A program made the translations under genes and the position numbers. This document shows positions 36,481-49,198 of a stretch of DNA of 64,000 nucleotides, piece by piece. The stretch is from Saccopteryx bilineata (lineage: Eukaryota; Chordata; Mammalia; Chiroptera; Emballonuridae), in NCBI RefSeq assembly GCF_036850765.1, contig NC_089495.1:118381033-118445032 (forward strand), read 5' to 3'. The notes under the pieces were generated by a model. That model ran no database searches and was not told the origin of the DNA. It was given only the letters and a program-made list of their open reading frames with translations. The number at the start of each line of letters is the position of its first letter. Position 1 is the first letter of the stretch.

Positions 36481-37031
36481 ATGGAGAAGATATAACCCAA
36501 ATTAAGATATTACTCCTAGATGTAGTATCTAACCCGGTTACCCAGCACTGAGTAGAGTTTAAACTGATTTCAACAGACCCTGGGTCAAGACTGGACCCTT
36601 TCTGGAATGCTAATTAGGGGTAGTGATCCAGAGTGGGATTCATCTAGACTGGATTATTTTAAAAGGCAGATTTGACAGACTTTATCTCCCCAGCATTGTC
36701 TAAGAGCAGTTGCCCAAACATATGATGAGCTTTGTTCTGGTACACAGTGAATACTCACAACATTGTTAAATGCATTCACCTGGTCTTAGGACCTTACTAA
36801 ATATATTCTATGTGGATAACCTGAAATCATCTTCAAATATATGTCTCGCATGAGAATAAATTCTGAGTTATGAAAATGCTTCTTCTAATTTATCACTAGA
36901 TAAACTCTTTTATACCAATGCTCTAGTCAGTTACTGTGTAAATAATCAGATATGGTAATCTCATTTGAACATTTTAACTGCCTTGTGAATTTTCACATGC
37001 TATATTTGGTTGAACCATATAAAATTGCTAA
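36481..37031. other. Intergenic, no recognised feature
   Basis: No gene or named repeat was recognised here. Confidence 0.45.
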
Positions 37032-37033
37032 TA

Positions 37034-37630
37034 CATTGTGTCCGTAAAGTCATGGTACACTTTTGACCGGTCACAGGAAAGCAACAAAAGATGATAGAAA
37101 TGTGAAATATGCACTAAATAAAAGGAAAACTATCCCAGTTTCATATCTATTCAGTGCAGTTTGATGTGGGCTCACGCACAGATTTTTCAGGGCTCCTTAG
37201 GTAGCTATCCCGTATAGCCTCTACAGACTCGTCACTGACTGATGGCCTACCAGAATGGGGTTTCTCCACCGAACTGCTGGTTTCCTTCAACTGCTTATCC
37301 CACCGAGTAATGTTATTCCTATGTGGTGGCGCTTCATTATAAATGCGCCGATATTCACGTTGCACTTTGGTCACGGATTCGAATTTAGCGAGCCACAGAA
37401 CACACTGAACTTTCCTCCGTACCATCCACATCTCGACTGGCATGACTGTGGGCTGTTCTGCTGTATACCCGGTGTTACGTCATCATCTGTGCATGTGCAC
37501 ATGCTGCCATATCATCCTACAGAAATTGGGAGGGTTTTCCTTTTATTTGGTGCAGATTTCACATTTCAATCGTCTTTTGTTGCTTTCCTGTGACCGGTCA
37601 AAAGTGCACCATGACTTTACGGACACATTG
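37034..37630 (-). mobile_element. Internally deleted mariner-like transposon with long TIRs
   Basis: It is flanked by TA at 37,032-37,033 and 37,631-37,632. The two ends are inverted repeats of about 100-110 bp (GTGTCCGTAAAGTCATGGT... into ...AATAAAAGGAAAAC) with about ten mismatches. It encodes only the N-terminal part of a transposase. It interrupts nothing recognisable. Confidence 0.9.
37147..37443 (-). pseudogene. Truncated mariner-like transposase, N-terminal HTH part
   Basis: A 98-codon frame with CVLWLAKFESVTKVQREYRR and NNITRWDKQLKETSSSVEKP, then GRPSVSDESVEAIRDSYLRS. This is the N-terminal helix-turn-helix region found in mariner-type transposases. The DDE catalytic domain is missing because the frame ends close to the other inverted repeat. 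It could at most bind TIRs. Confidence 0.8.
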
Positions 37631-37869
37631 TATTTTACCAGTTTTGACCTAAAGGACTGGCAATTACATGAAATTCAACCTAAAAATGAGAAAATTGGAG
37701 AGATTAAGATAGTCAAGGCAGAGTTATTGGTAGAATTTAACAACTCCTGTATCTATATCTCCAGCCTAGATTATTCCCTTGGACTCCAGGCTCATCATCT
37801 TTTTTCGAACATCCAATAAGCATTTCAAATTTAATATGGTAAAAATTGTTCTATTCAAAAGACATAGAG

Positions 37870-39515
37870 TGACTAAATGAATGAAAAACAAGAACATGCT
37901 GCTTTAGCTTTAAGGGCACACACAGCCTGAAAGTGAAGGGATGAAAAAGGTATTTCATGCAAATAGAGACCAAAAGAAAGCTATCCTTGCATTAGACAAA
38001 ATGGAGTTTAAGCCAAAGAGCATAATAACAAAGAATTATAATAACCATTTATAATGTTAAATTGGTCAATCCAATAAAAGAATATAACATTTCTAAGTAT
38101 GCACTCAACATAAGAGCACCTAATTATATACAGCAAATATTAACATATCTGAAGAGAGAACTGGATAGCTATATAATAATAGCAGAGGACTTCAGTATCC
38201 CATTTTTAACAAAGATGATCCAGACAAAAAAACTCAATAAGGAAACATTGGAATTAAACTACATGTTATGTCAGATGGACTTAATCCAGGCTGGATTCCA
38301 CCCCTTTATGTTGACATTTTGGCTTCTACTGCGCATACCCTAAAGTTTTGCCTCATCTGGTTCTGCTTGACATGTGCTAACCTCTCCCTTCACCATCTTG
38401 GTTTCTACTGGGCATGCTCCTACCAAAGAAATTTCTCCTGTTGTTTCAACTCTCCCTTGTAACCCTACAGAATGGCCACTTGTCCCCCAGGGAGATTGGA
38501 GAGTGGATTCTAATCCCCTCGGTGGAAGATTCGGTGGTCCCCGGGGGAACCTGGGAATGCTGTGGCTTCTTCATAAATGAGGCTTAATATCTGACTCAGC
38601 TCCCTAGTTCATTAGACTCAATGTCTGATTCCATTTACTCCCTTCCTTTATTGATACTAACTAGCTACCTATGCTGACAGAAATACAATATAAGAAAACT
38701 TACGGGATGTGGCAAAAGCAAGCAGTTATAAGGTGTAAGTATATTTATACCAATAAACACTTACATGAGGAAACAAGAAATATTTCAAATAAAAAAACCT
38801 AACTTTACACTTCAAGGAACTAGAACAAGAACAAACTAAGCCCAAAGTTAGGAAAAGAAAGGAAATAACAAATATAGTGGAAATAAATACTTAATAGACA
38901 ATAGAAAAGATCAATGACAAAGCTTTTTTTAAAAGGTAAAGTTTACAAACCTTTAACTGGATTCCCTAAGAAAAAAAGGGAGAGGACTAAAATGAATAAA
39001 ATTAGAAATGAAAGAGGATACATTGCAATTGTTACCATAGGAATACAAAGGATCATGAGAGATTATTGTGAACACTAACCAATTGGGCAACCTAGAAGAA
39101 ATGAATAAATTTCTAGAAACATATAACCTACCATGGCAGAATCGTGAGGAAATAGAAAATCTGAAAGAACAATTACTAGTCAGGTTACTGAATTAGTAAT
39201 CAAAAAGTTCCCAACAAAAGTCCAGGACCAGATAGTTTCACAGGTGAATTCTACTAATCATATAAAGGCAGAGTATTACCAATCTTTTCAATTTATTCCA
39301 AAAATAGAAGAGGAGGGAATCTTCCAGACTCATTTTATGAAGCCAGCATTATCAAGGAGCCAAAGCCAGACAGAAATCTATAAGAAGAAAATTACTGGTC
39401 AGTATTACTACAGATCATAGATGCAGAAATTCTCAACCAAATGCTAGCAAACTGAATATAACATTACTTTGAAAGGATCATACACCATGAGCAAAGGGAA
39501 AGTCTGTTCAATACA
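37870..39515 (+). mobile_element. Decayed LINE-1 ORF2 fragment, interrupted
   Basis: The left part (to about 38,284) reads like the ORF2 endonuclease region (APNYIQQILTYLKRELDSYI, LNKETLELNYMLCQMDLIQ). The right part from about 38,690 resumes downstream endonuclease/linker and early reverse transcriptase with several stops. About 0.4 kb between them is foreign or unrecognisable. Confidence 0.75.
38285..38690. other. Unidentified 0.4-kb insert within the L1 fragment
   Basis: The sequence between the two L1 parts is less A-rich than L1 and contains GGTGGTCCCCGGGGGAACCT. It could be an LTR or other insertion. I could not find clear ends or a target duplication. Confidence 0.35.
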
Positions 39516-40064
39516 GGATCCAAAGTTCACACATTGTGTTTGCTTAATATGTCTTGCAAGCATTTTTTATCTTTTTTTTCTATTAAAATATATATTTATT
39601 TATTAATTAAAAGGCTTATTTTACTACAAGCTATATTAATTTTGGATATACTGGAAAATCAAAGGATAGGTTGTGTGGCTTTGTTGGTAGGACTCTGGAC
39701 CCCAATGAATCAGCTTCCCACATCCGAGAGTCCCATTGTACATTTACAAAGAGAATGTCAACACTGGGCAAATCCCAGGTCTAATTGTAGTGTAGTAACT
39801 TTTGGAAGGTAAATTACCAAGCAATTAGGACCCATTTAATAAATTACCCCTTATGGAACACCTTGAACCCTAGTGGTCTGAAGAGCTTAATGCACCTCTC
39901 ACAATTTAGTGGTCCTCACTTTCCAGGGGTAAATCAAGGCCATAGTTAATTCAAACCTTCTTGTCACCAGTGCTCTCTTACTCTTGAGCCACTTCTGTAG
40001 TTTGGCATCTGTAAGCCCACATATTTGCATTTTCCCCTGTGCATTTCACATGGTTCATTTTTTT
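39516..40064. mobile_element. Left part of an old LINE 3' end and unassigned sequence
   Basis: ACAGGATCCAAAGTTCACAC and TTGCTTAATATGTCTTGCAA (about 39,514-39,560) match the same old L1M-type repeat that continues near 43,385. Positions 39,560-40,064 hold nothing I recognise. Confidence 0.4.
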
Positions 40065-41851
40065 CATTGCTTTTTTTGGTAATTGAATTTATTAGGGTGA
40101 CAATGGTTAATAAAACTATATAGGTTTTAAGTATACAATTCTATAACATATCATCTGTATATTGTATTGTGTTCACTACCCCACGTCAAGTCTCTCTTTT
40201 AAAAATTTTTTTATTTTGAAATAAAATTTAATGGGATGATATTGATCAGTAAGAGTACACAGGTTTCAGGTGAACATCTCTATAGCATTTGAACTGTTGA
40301 TTGAATTTTGTGCCCATCACCCAAAGTCAAATCATTTTCCATCACCATATTTTTGTCCCTCTGTACTCCCCTATCCCCGTCTCCTCTTCCAGGTAACCTT
40401 CTGGTAATCACATACTATTGTCTATGTTGGAAGGGTTTTTTTTTGTTGTTGTTGTTTTTTTTTGCTTAATCCCTTCACCTTTCACTTAGCCCCTCAAACA
40501 CCTTCCCCTCTGAAAGCTGTCAGTCTGTTCTTTATCTGTGAGTCTGTTTCTATTTTTTTGTTAGTTTGTTTTTTTCATTACATTTCACATATGAGTGAAA
40601 TTATATGGTACTTGTCTTTCTCTGACTGGCTTACTTCACTTAGCGTAATGCTCTCTAGGTCCAGTCATGATGCCACAAAAGGTAAAATTCTTTCTTTTTT
40701 ATGACTGAGTGGCATTCCATTGTGTAAATGTACCACAGCCTTTTACCCACTCATCTACTGAGGGACACTTGGACTGTTCCTATATATTGGCTATTGTAAA
40801 TAATGCTTCAGTGAACATAGGGGTGTATATATTCTTCTGAATTAGTGTTTCAGATTTCTTTGAATATAGAGCCTCAGAAGTGGGATCACTGAGTGAAAAG
40901 TTAGTTCCATTTTTACTTTTTTTTGTTATCAAATATATATATATAAGTTAAATTTAATGAGGTGACATTGGTCTATAAGAACACATAGGTTTTAGGTAAA
41001 CATCTCTATAGCATTTGAACTGTTCATTGCATTGTGTGCCCATCACCCAAAGTCAAATCATTTTCTGTCATCGTATATTTGTCCTTCTTTACTCGCTTCC
41101 CCCACTTCCTCTGCTAACACTTCACTACTGTCTATGTCCATGACTCTCAGTTTTATATCCCACTTAGTGTAAAATCATAGACTGAGTAGTATTCCATCAT
41201 GAAAACGTATCACAGCTTTTTTATCCACTCATCTGCTGCTTGGGCTGCTTCCAAATCTTGGCTATTGTAAATAATGCTGCAATGAACATAGGGGTCCATA
41301 TATTCTTTTGAGTTAGTGTTTTGGGTTTCTTCAGATAAATTTCCAAAAGTGGGATCAGTATGTCATAAAGCAGTTGTATTTTTAATTTTTTGAGATAACT
41401 CCATTCTGCTTTCCACATGGCTACACAAGTTTGCATTTCCACCAACAGTGCGTAAGGGTTCCCTTTTTTCCATACCCTCTTTGGAGAAGTGTCCATTCAG
41501 GTCCTTTACCCATTTGTAATTGACTTGTTTCTTCTTTTGATGTTGAATTATTATAAATTTTAGATATTAACCACTTATAAGATTTATTGGTGAATATATT
41601 CTCCCATTTAGTGGGTTGTCTTTTCATTTTCCTGATGGTTTCCTTTCTGTGCAAAAATTTATAGTTTGATGTAGTCCCACTTTTTTCTTTTTTCTTTTGT
41701 ATTCCTTGCCTGAGAAGATAGATTAAAAAAATATTACCAAGAGAAGTGTCAGAAATTTTACTGCCTATGCCTTCTAGAATTTTTATGGTTTCAAGTATAA
41801 TTTAATCCATTCTGAGTTTATTCTCGTATTTGGTTTAAGAAGGTGTTCTAG

Positions 41852-42162
41852 CCTGGCCAGGTGGTGGCGCAGTGGATAGAGCATCAGATTGGGACGTGGA
41901 GGACTCAGATTCGAAACCCCGAGGTCACCAGCTTGAGCGTGGGCTCATTTGGTTTGAGCAAGGCTCACCAGCTTGAGCCAAGGTCACTGGCTTGAGCAAG
42001 GGGTCACTTGGTCTACTGTAGCCTCCTGGTCAAGGCACATATGAGAAAGCAATCAATGAACAACTAAGGTGCCACAATAAAGGATTGATGCTTCTCATAT
42101 CTCTCCCTTCCTGTCTGTCTGTCTGTTCCTATTTGTCCCTCTCTCTGTCTCTGTCACCAAAA
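41852..42162 (+). mobile_element. tRNA-derived SINE (family C)
   Basis: Head CCTGGCCAGGTGGTGGCGCA; repeated GGCTTGAGC modules; tail with GTCTGTCTGTCTGTTCC. The duplication GGTGTTCTAG brackets it (41,842-41,851 and 42,165-42,174). Inserted in L1. Confidence 0.94.
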
Positions 42163-42653
42163 ATGGTGTTCTAGCTTTATTTTGCATGTATGTGTTCAAT
42201 TTTCTCAACACCATTTATTAAATAGATTATTTTTAGTCTATTGTATGTTCTTACCTCTTTTGTCAAATATTGACATGAATTTACTTTGGGGCTCTCCATT
42301 CTGTTTCATTGCCTGTTTTTAATGCCAGTACCATGCTGTTTTGATTACTATGACCTTGTAGTGTAGTTTGATATTAGGCAGTATGATTTCTCCAACTTTG
42401 TTCTTCTTTCTCAAGATTGCTGAGGCTATTTGGTTTTAGTTTTTTGTGGTTCCATATAAATTTTTGGAATATTTTTTCTAGTTCTGTGAAATATTCTGCT
42501 GGTATCTTGATATGGGATTGTGTTGAATCTAAAGATTGCTTTGGATAGTATGGACATTTTAAGGATGTTAATTATTCTTATCCATGAACACCGTATATAC
42601 CTCCACTTATTTATACTTTCTTCAATTTCCTTCTTCAATGTTTTATAATTTTC

Positions 42654-43016
42654 GTTTCTTTTTTGACACAGACAGAGAAAGAGAAAGAGAGAGGGACAGA
42701 TAAGGACAGATGGGTAGAAAAGAAGAGATTTGAGAAGCATCAATTCTTTGTTGTGGCACCTTAGTTGTTTATTGATTGCTTTCCCATCTGTGCCTTGACC
42801 CAGAGGTTATAGCAGAGCAAGTGACCCATTGCTCAAGCCAGCAACCTCTGGGCTCAAGCCAGCGACCATGGGATCATGAGGGATCCTGCACTCAAGCTGG
42901 CAAGTCTGCGTGCGAGCTGGATGAGCCTGCACTCAAGCCAGTGACCTTTGGTTTTGAACCTGGGTCCTCTGTCTTCCAGTCCGAGGCTCTATCCACTACA
43001 CCACTGCCTGGTCAGG
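42654..43016 (-). mobile_element. tRNA-derived SINE (family C), longer copy
   Basis: Minus-strand copy, head CCTGACCAGGCAGTGGTGTA, with extra AAGC(C/T)GG-type modules. The 12-bp duplication TTTATAATTTTC lies at 42,642-42,653 and 43,017-43,028. Inserted in L1. Confidence 0.94.
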
Positions 43017-43384
43017 TTTATAATTTTCTGAGTACAGGTCTTTTATCCTTGGTTAAATTTATTCCTACGTGTTTTTATTTTTATTTTTTGATGCAATTGT
43101 AAATGGAAATGTTTTCTTAGTTTGCCTTTCTGATAGTTCATTGTTGGTGCATAACAATTCAACTGATTTCTGGGTATTTGTTTTGTATCCTGCTACTTTA
43201 CTGAATTTATTTATTAGTTCTATTGTTTTTTTCTTTTTGTAAAGTCTTTAAGGTTTCTATATACAGTATCATCTCATTTACTAATAATGAGAATGGTGAT
43301 TCTTTCACTCCATCTTTAAGAGTTCTCTCTCCCACCCATTTTTTATGTCCTTTGTTTTCTTTAAAAAAAAAAAAAGGCTGAGTC

Positions 43385-43620
43385 TTTTGTGGTGTAGAAT
43401 TTTCTATTCTAGTTGGTTGCTGTTTAAGATGTTTATCTCCTGTTTATTCCCTGAACCTGGTTGTTAGATTTGACCTTGAGGCTAAATCACATTCAAGTTT
43501 GATTTTTTCCAGAAATATTTCATAGGTGGATCTGTCATTACCTATTGTGTTACATTAGGAAGGTTATGTCTGTCTCTTTATGATATTAAGATTTTTAGTA
43601 GTTTCACAAATTGAATTAAT
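43385..43620 (+). mobile_element. Right part of an old L1M-like LINE 3' end
   Basis: AAATCACATTCAAGTTTGAT and TTCATAGGTGGATCTGTC resemble the same old repeat as at 14,260-14,870 and 39,514. No coding frame. Confidence 0.45.
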
Positions 43621-44215
43621 TCAGTTTAGCCGCTAGATGTCAGGACTTCATTTTAAAAATAAATACTTAATGAAGAATCTAGACTTAAGTTTTGCAAAAG
43701 AGTGAAAAAAATCTTTATTAATAAGGTGTCATTATTAGAAGTTTCTAGATAAATTTCTTTGACTCTTAAATATAAATGTTGGTAGCTTTAAAATGTTAAA
43801 TGTAGTTTTTTTTGCAACATTTCCTATACCATATACTGCTTCAACTATATATAGTACTCTGGTTCAAGTGGTAAAACAGAGAAGATAGGCGAGTAGCTAG
43901 AATACTGATGAAACCAAATGTGAAAAACAAGGACTGAGCAACAGAGGACAGGGGGAAGTCAAGTAAATTTGCATAGCTGTGGCTACTGTGGGAGCCTTAA
44001 GCTGTGCGTCTTCTTTGGGACTGTTCTCAGCCTGGTTGGTTAACCAGTGCTCTCTCTAGAACTTTACATGAAATATGCCTTACTATTGGCTCAATAGGCT
44101 CATGAGTCCAAAGTTCTTCAATGTAATCATATTAAGAATTTTGATCTGGGATGCTGATATGTGTTGCTTGTGTTCTTCACATGTGGAAAAAATTCAATTC
44201 AATAATGTAACAATA
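43621..44215. other. Intergenic, no recognised feature
   Basis: No gene or repeat family was recognised. Confidence 0.45.
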
Positions 44216-44335
44216 GGTTCTGGTCAGTTGGCTCAGCGGTAGATCGTCTGCCCAGCATGTGGAAGGCCCGGGTTTGATTCCCAGTCAGGGCACACAGGAG
44301 AAGTGACCATATGCTTCTCCATCCCTGCCCCTCCC

Positions 44336-44370
<35 letters not shown>

Positions 44371-44596
44371 CTCCTCCCTCAGCCATGGTTCTAACTATTT
44401 GAGCAAGCTGGCCCGGGAACTAAGGATGGCTACATGGCCTCACCTCAGATGCTGAAATAGCTCAGTTGCCAAGCAGTGGCCCCAGATGGGCAGAGAATTG
44501 CCCCATAGAGGGCTTGTTGCTGGGTGGATCCTGGACCAGGCACATGTGGGAGTCTGTCTCTCTGCCTCCCTGTATCTCAATTAAAAAAGAAAAAGA
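44216..44596 (+). mobile_element. tRNA-derived SINE (family A)
   Basis: Head GGTTCTGGTCAGTTGGCTCA, B-box GGGTTTGATTCCC, a (CT)n run at about 44,339-44,367, family A tail. The word AATAATGTAA occurs on both sides (44,201-44,210 and 44,597-44,606). Confidence 0.92.
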
Positions 44597-44929
44597 AATA
44601 ATGTAATTATAATGATAAATTACTGTCTAAAAGCCTGATATTAAAACAATAGAGGTTATAATTATAACAATATATATAGATCTTTAGGATTGTGTCCTTT
44701 CTTCAGTTACAATCCTACAGAGTTTGAAAAACATGAACTACACCTGGATGATGCAGAGTTTAGAGTCTGGCACCACGTTAACATAGCATCTGTAACATGG
44801 CCACTTTGAGCTTCTATCTTTATGTAAAGTAGGACCAGTAAGACTGACAGCTTCCATGGGTGACTGCAAGGATTGGCTTTGCTTTTTATCTCATTGATTG
44901 CTTCTATTTAGTCTCCCTTGCTGGATCTT

Positions 44930-47900
44930 TGTCATAATCCTGACCTCATTTCTTTTTATGGTTAAATAATATTCCATTGTATGGACATATCACATTTTAT
45001 TTATTTATTCATCAGTTCATGGACATTTGGTTGCTTCTTCTTTTGGGCTACTTTGATTAATGCTGTTATAAACATTCATATACAAGTTTTAATGTGTATA
45101 TGTTTTCATTTCTCTTTGGTATTTACCCAGGAGTCGTATTACTAAGTCATATGATAACTCTATATTCAACCTTGTGAGAAAGTGCTAGACTGTTTTTCAA
45201 AGTGACAATCATTCTATTGGATGTGAACTGGTATCTCATTGCAGTTTTGATTTGCATTTCCCTAATTGTTGATGATGTTGAACATTTTATTGTGTGCTTA
45301 TTGGTCATTTGTATATATCTTCTTTGGAGAAATGTTTATTCAGATTTTTCTCCCTTTTATTTAGAAAATTTTCTTTTTATCGTTGTTGTAAGAATAACAT
45401 ATATTATGAATACTAGTCCTTTATGAGATATAATATATAAATATTTTAACCATTTTGTGGGTAGTGTTTCAATCTCATTCTTAAAAATTTTCAATTATAG
45501 TTTACATTTAATATTATTTTGTATTTGTTTCAGGAGTACAAATAGAGATTAGGCAATCATATACTTACAAAGTGTTACCCTTTATATTTCTGGTATACAC
45601 CTGGCATCTTACATAGTTATTACATTATTGACTATATTTCCTACACTCTACTTTATATCCCCATGACTATTTTGTAACTACCACTTAGTACTTCTTAATC
45701 TCTTTACTATTTTTCACCCTAACCCTGCTCCCCTCTGGCAACCATCAGCCTATTCTTTGTATCTATGAGTCTGTGTCTATTTTGTTTGTTCACTTATTTT
45801 GTTCTTTAAATTCCACATACATTTGTCTATTGATGGAAACTTGGGTTGCTTCTATAGCTTTGCTATTGTAAATTATGCTGCAGATGTCTATTAAATTAGT
45901 GCTGTGGGTTTCTTCAGATATACACCCAGTAATGGAATCACTGGGTTATAAAGCAGTTCTATTTTTAAATTTTTGAGAAAACTCCATGCTCTTTTCCACA
46001 GTGGCTGTACCAGTTTATATTACCACCAACGATGAAAAAAGGTTCTCTTTTCTTCACATCCTCACTATGTTGTTTGTTGATTTATTTATGATAGTCATTT
46101 TGACAGATGTGGGGTGATATCACATTGTGGTTTTAATTTTCATTTTTCTGATAATTAGTATGTTGAAGATTTTTTCATGTGTTTATTGGCCATCTGTATG
46201 TCCTCTTTGGAGAAGTATCTATATAAGTTCTTGGTTCGTTTTTTATAATGGATTATTTGTGTGTGTTTTTTTTCTTGTGTTGAGTTGTATGAATTCTTTA
46301 TTAAGTTTTGGAAATTAACTCCTTATCAGATGTATCTTTGGTAAATATTTTCTCCTATGCAGTGGGTTTCCTTTTCATTTTCTTGATAGTTTTCTTTGTT
46401 ATATAAAAACTTTTTAGTTTGATGTAGTTCTATTTGTTTATTTATTGTTTTTGTTTCCCTTTCCTGAGGATATGTATCTGTAAAAATGTTGCTAAGAAAA
46501 ATGTCAAGTATTAAAACAAGTATTAAAAACATAAGTATTTTAATACTTATGTTTTCTTCTAAAAGTATGTTTTTGAGTCTTCCATTTAAGTCTTTAGTCT
46601 ATTTTTCATTCATTATTGTATATGGTGAAATAAGGTGGTCTAATTAAAAAAAATTTTTTTAGATATTCATTGTTAGAGAGAGAGAAAGAGAGTGGGGGGG
46701 GGGAGATGGGGGGAGGAGCAGGAAGCATCAACTCCCAAATGTGCCTTGACCAGACAAGCACAGGCTTTCAAAACAGCGACCTCAGTGTTCCAGTTAGATG
46801 CTTTATCCACTGCATCACCATAAGTCAGGCCTCGGTGGTAAAATTTCATTTTGTGTGTGTGTGTGTGTAAAACTGTCCAATTTTTCCAACACCACTTATT
46901 AAATAGATTGTCTCTACCTATTGTAGAGTTTTGCCTCCTTTGTCAAATATTACTTGACCATGTAAGCATGGGTTGATTTCTTGGCTCCCTATTCTGTTTC
47001 ACTGATCTACGAGTCTGTTTTTATGCTGATACCATGCTGTTTTGATTAATATAAACTTTTTCTTTATTTTTTTTATTTTTCTATACTTTAAATTTTTAAC
47101 TTATTGTGTTTACATGGATTCAAGTGTCCCGCTGGATATAACTCCCTTACCCCCACCCCTGTGTCCTTTTTCATACCCCCTTTGCCCCCTCCCCCTAACT
47201 CCCTCCCCGCTTCCCTCTAGGATTTTCTGTCTTGTTATCTATCATATATCTCTTTGTTATGTATATATAGTTTCACTAATCTCTTTACCTTCTTTGATCT
47301 CATCCCCTCATCTCCCTTCCCTCTGATTGCTGTCCTGCTAGTCCCTATGACCTCTCCTCAGCCTCTGTTTCATTCCTCAGTTCACTTTTTTCATTAGATT
47401 CCACATATATGTGAGATCATATGATATTTTTCTTTCTCTGCCTGGCTTATTTCACTTAGCATAATAATCTCCAGGTCCATACATGCCATTGCAAAAGGTA
47501 AGAGTTCCTTCTTTTTCACAGCTGCATAGTATTCAACTGTGTATATGTACAGCAGCTTTTTAATCTAATCGTCCACTAACTGACAATTGGGCTATTTCCA
47601 GATCTTGGCTATTGTAAACAATGCTGCCATAAACATGGGGGTGCATATCTTCTTCTGAATCAGTGATTTTGTATTCTTAGGATATACTCATAAAAGTGGG
47701 ATATCTGGGTCAAAAGGCAGTTCCATTTTTAATTTTTGAGTGATCTCCATACTGTTTTCCACAGTGGTTGCACAAGTCTGCATTCCCACCAGCACTGCAA
47801 GAGGGTTCCCTTTTCTCTACACCTTCACCAGCACCTATTGTGTGTTGTTTTGTTAATGAGCACTATTCTGACTGGTGTGAGGTGGTATCTTATTGTGGCT

Positions 47901-48295
47901 TTAATTTGCATTTCTCTGATGATTAGTGACATTGAACATTTTTTCATATGCTTATTGGCCATTTGTATGTCCTTTTTGGAAAAGTGTCTATTCAGTTCTT
48001 TTACCCATTTTTTAATTGGATTGTTTACCTTCCTGGTGTTGAGTTTTAGATCTTTATAAATTTTGGTTATTAAGCCCTTATCAGATGTATTGGCCAATAT
48101 GTTCTCCCATTGTGTGGGTTCTCCTTTTATGTTGTTCATGGTATCTTTAACTGTGTAAAAGCTTTTCAGTTTGATATAGTCCCTTTGTTCATTCTGTTTT
48201 TATTTCACTTGGCTGTGGAGATAAATCAGCAAAAATACTGCTACAAGAGATATCAGAGAGTTTAATGCCTATGTTTTCTTTCAAGATGTTTATGG
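44930..48295 (-). mobile_element. Nested minus-strand LINE-1 fragments
   Basis: At least three 5'-truncated L1 copies in tandem, with 3' ends near 44,930, 45,480 and 47,055. The last (47,055-48,295) is the best preserved: minus-strand peptides include [20 protein letters not shown] and [11 protein letters not shown]. The others are diverged. A family B SINE is inserted at 46,646. Confidence 0.85.
46646..46831 (-). mobile_element. tRNA-derived SINE (family B)
   Basis: Minus-strand copy, head GGCCTGACTTATGGTGATGC, with a G-rich imperfect (GA)n block. Imperfect duplication GGTGGTCTAATT / GGTGGTAAAATT. Confidence 0.85.
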
Positions 48296-49198
48296 AAGAC
48301 CTGAAGATGGCAGCGGAGTAGGCAGATGCACAGATACCCAGCTCTCAACACCAAACTGGAATACAGCATGAAAAACCAACTCTGGACTACAAGAACAGCT
48401 CTCAAAAACCAAGGAGCAAAGAAGAAGCCACAGCAAACCTGGTAGGAAGTGCCTGAATCTCCCCTGCTTACAGGAATGGGGTGGGGGTGGGGTGAGGCTG
48501 AGAATCCAGAGGGGATCTCACTCCAGGGAAAAGAAGAGAAAATACTGCTCACAGCCACTTGCCTGGCAACCAGGGAGTGAGGTGTGTTGAAAAGACCAGT
48601 TTATCTCCCAAGTGCAAAGGAAAGAGAGAGGGACAGACTGTTGAGGGGCTAAGGAATGCAGGAGATGACCTAAAAAAAGCTGACTCATCTGTGCTGGAGG
48701 CAGCCATAGCTGGGGAGGAACTGATCCTTCCCCACAAAACAGTACTGAATTGCTTCCAGATCAGAGATTTCCAGACATCTCTGCAGCTCCAATCAGCGCA
48801 ACAAGACACAGCTGAAAACAAGAAGTGGAGAGGAGGGGCAGTAACTCAGGTCTCCATGGAGATCTGAGATACACCTCCCCCTACTGAAGCTGAGAAAACA
48901 CCTTGCCCCAAGAGAGATTAGTTGGTAGAAGAGTCCTTCAGAGTCTCAGGTTACACCCATCACATTCCTGGATACAGTTTCAAGGAAGCCCCCTGCTGAG
49001 ATCAGTAAACAAGACTATCACCTGTTAAGAAAACAAACAAATCAGGACTTCAAAGTTGCCCAAATCTGAAAGTGGATTACAAATAATAGCAGATACCAAC
49101 CCAAGAAGACCTAGAAATAACACAACTGAAAACTGGAGGCAGACAACACCAAGGCTAGACTCAACCAACTCTACAAACAAAACACCCAAACACAGACA

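Larger units (their letters stand above)
40065..43384 (-). mobile_element. Nested minus-strand LINE-1 fragments
   Basis: Three L1 3' ends are visible by their repeated 3'-UTR phrase, near 40,075, 40,200 and 40,925 (for example GTGCCCATCACCCAAAGTCA at 40,309 and 41,036). The rest is the 3' half of ORF2 in reverse (KNIWTPMFIAALFTIAKIWK and GNPYALLVEMQTCVAMWKAE on the minus strand), with broken frames. Two SINEs are inserted in it. Confidence 0.85.
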
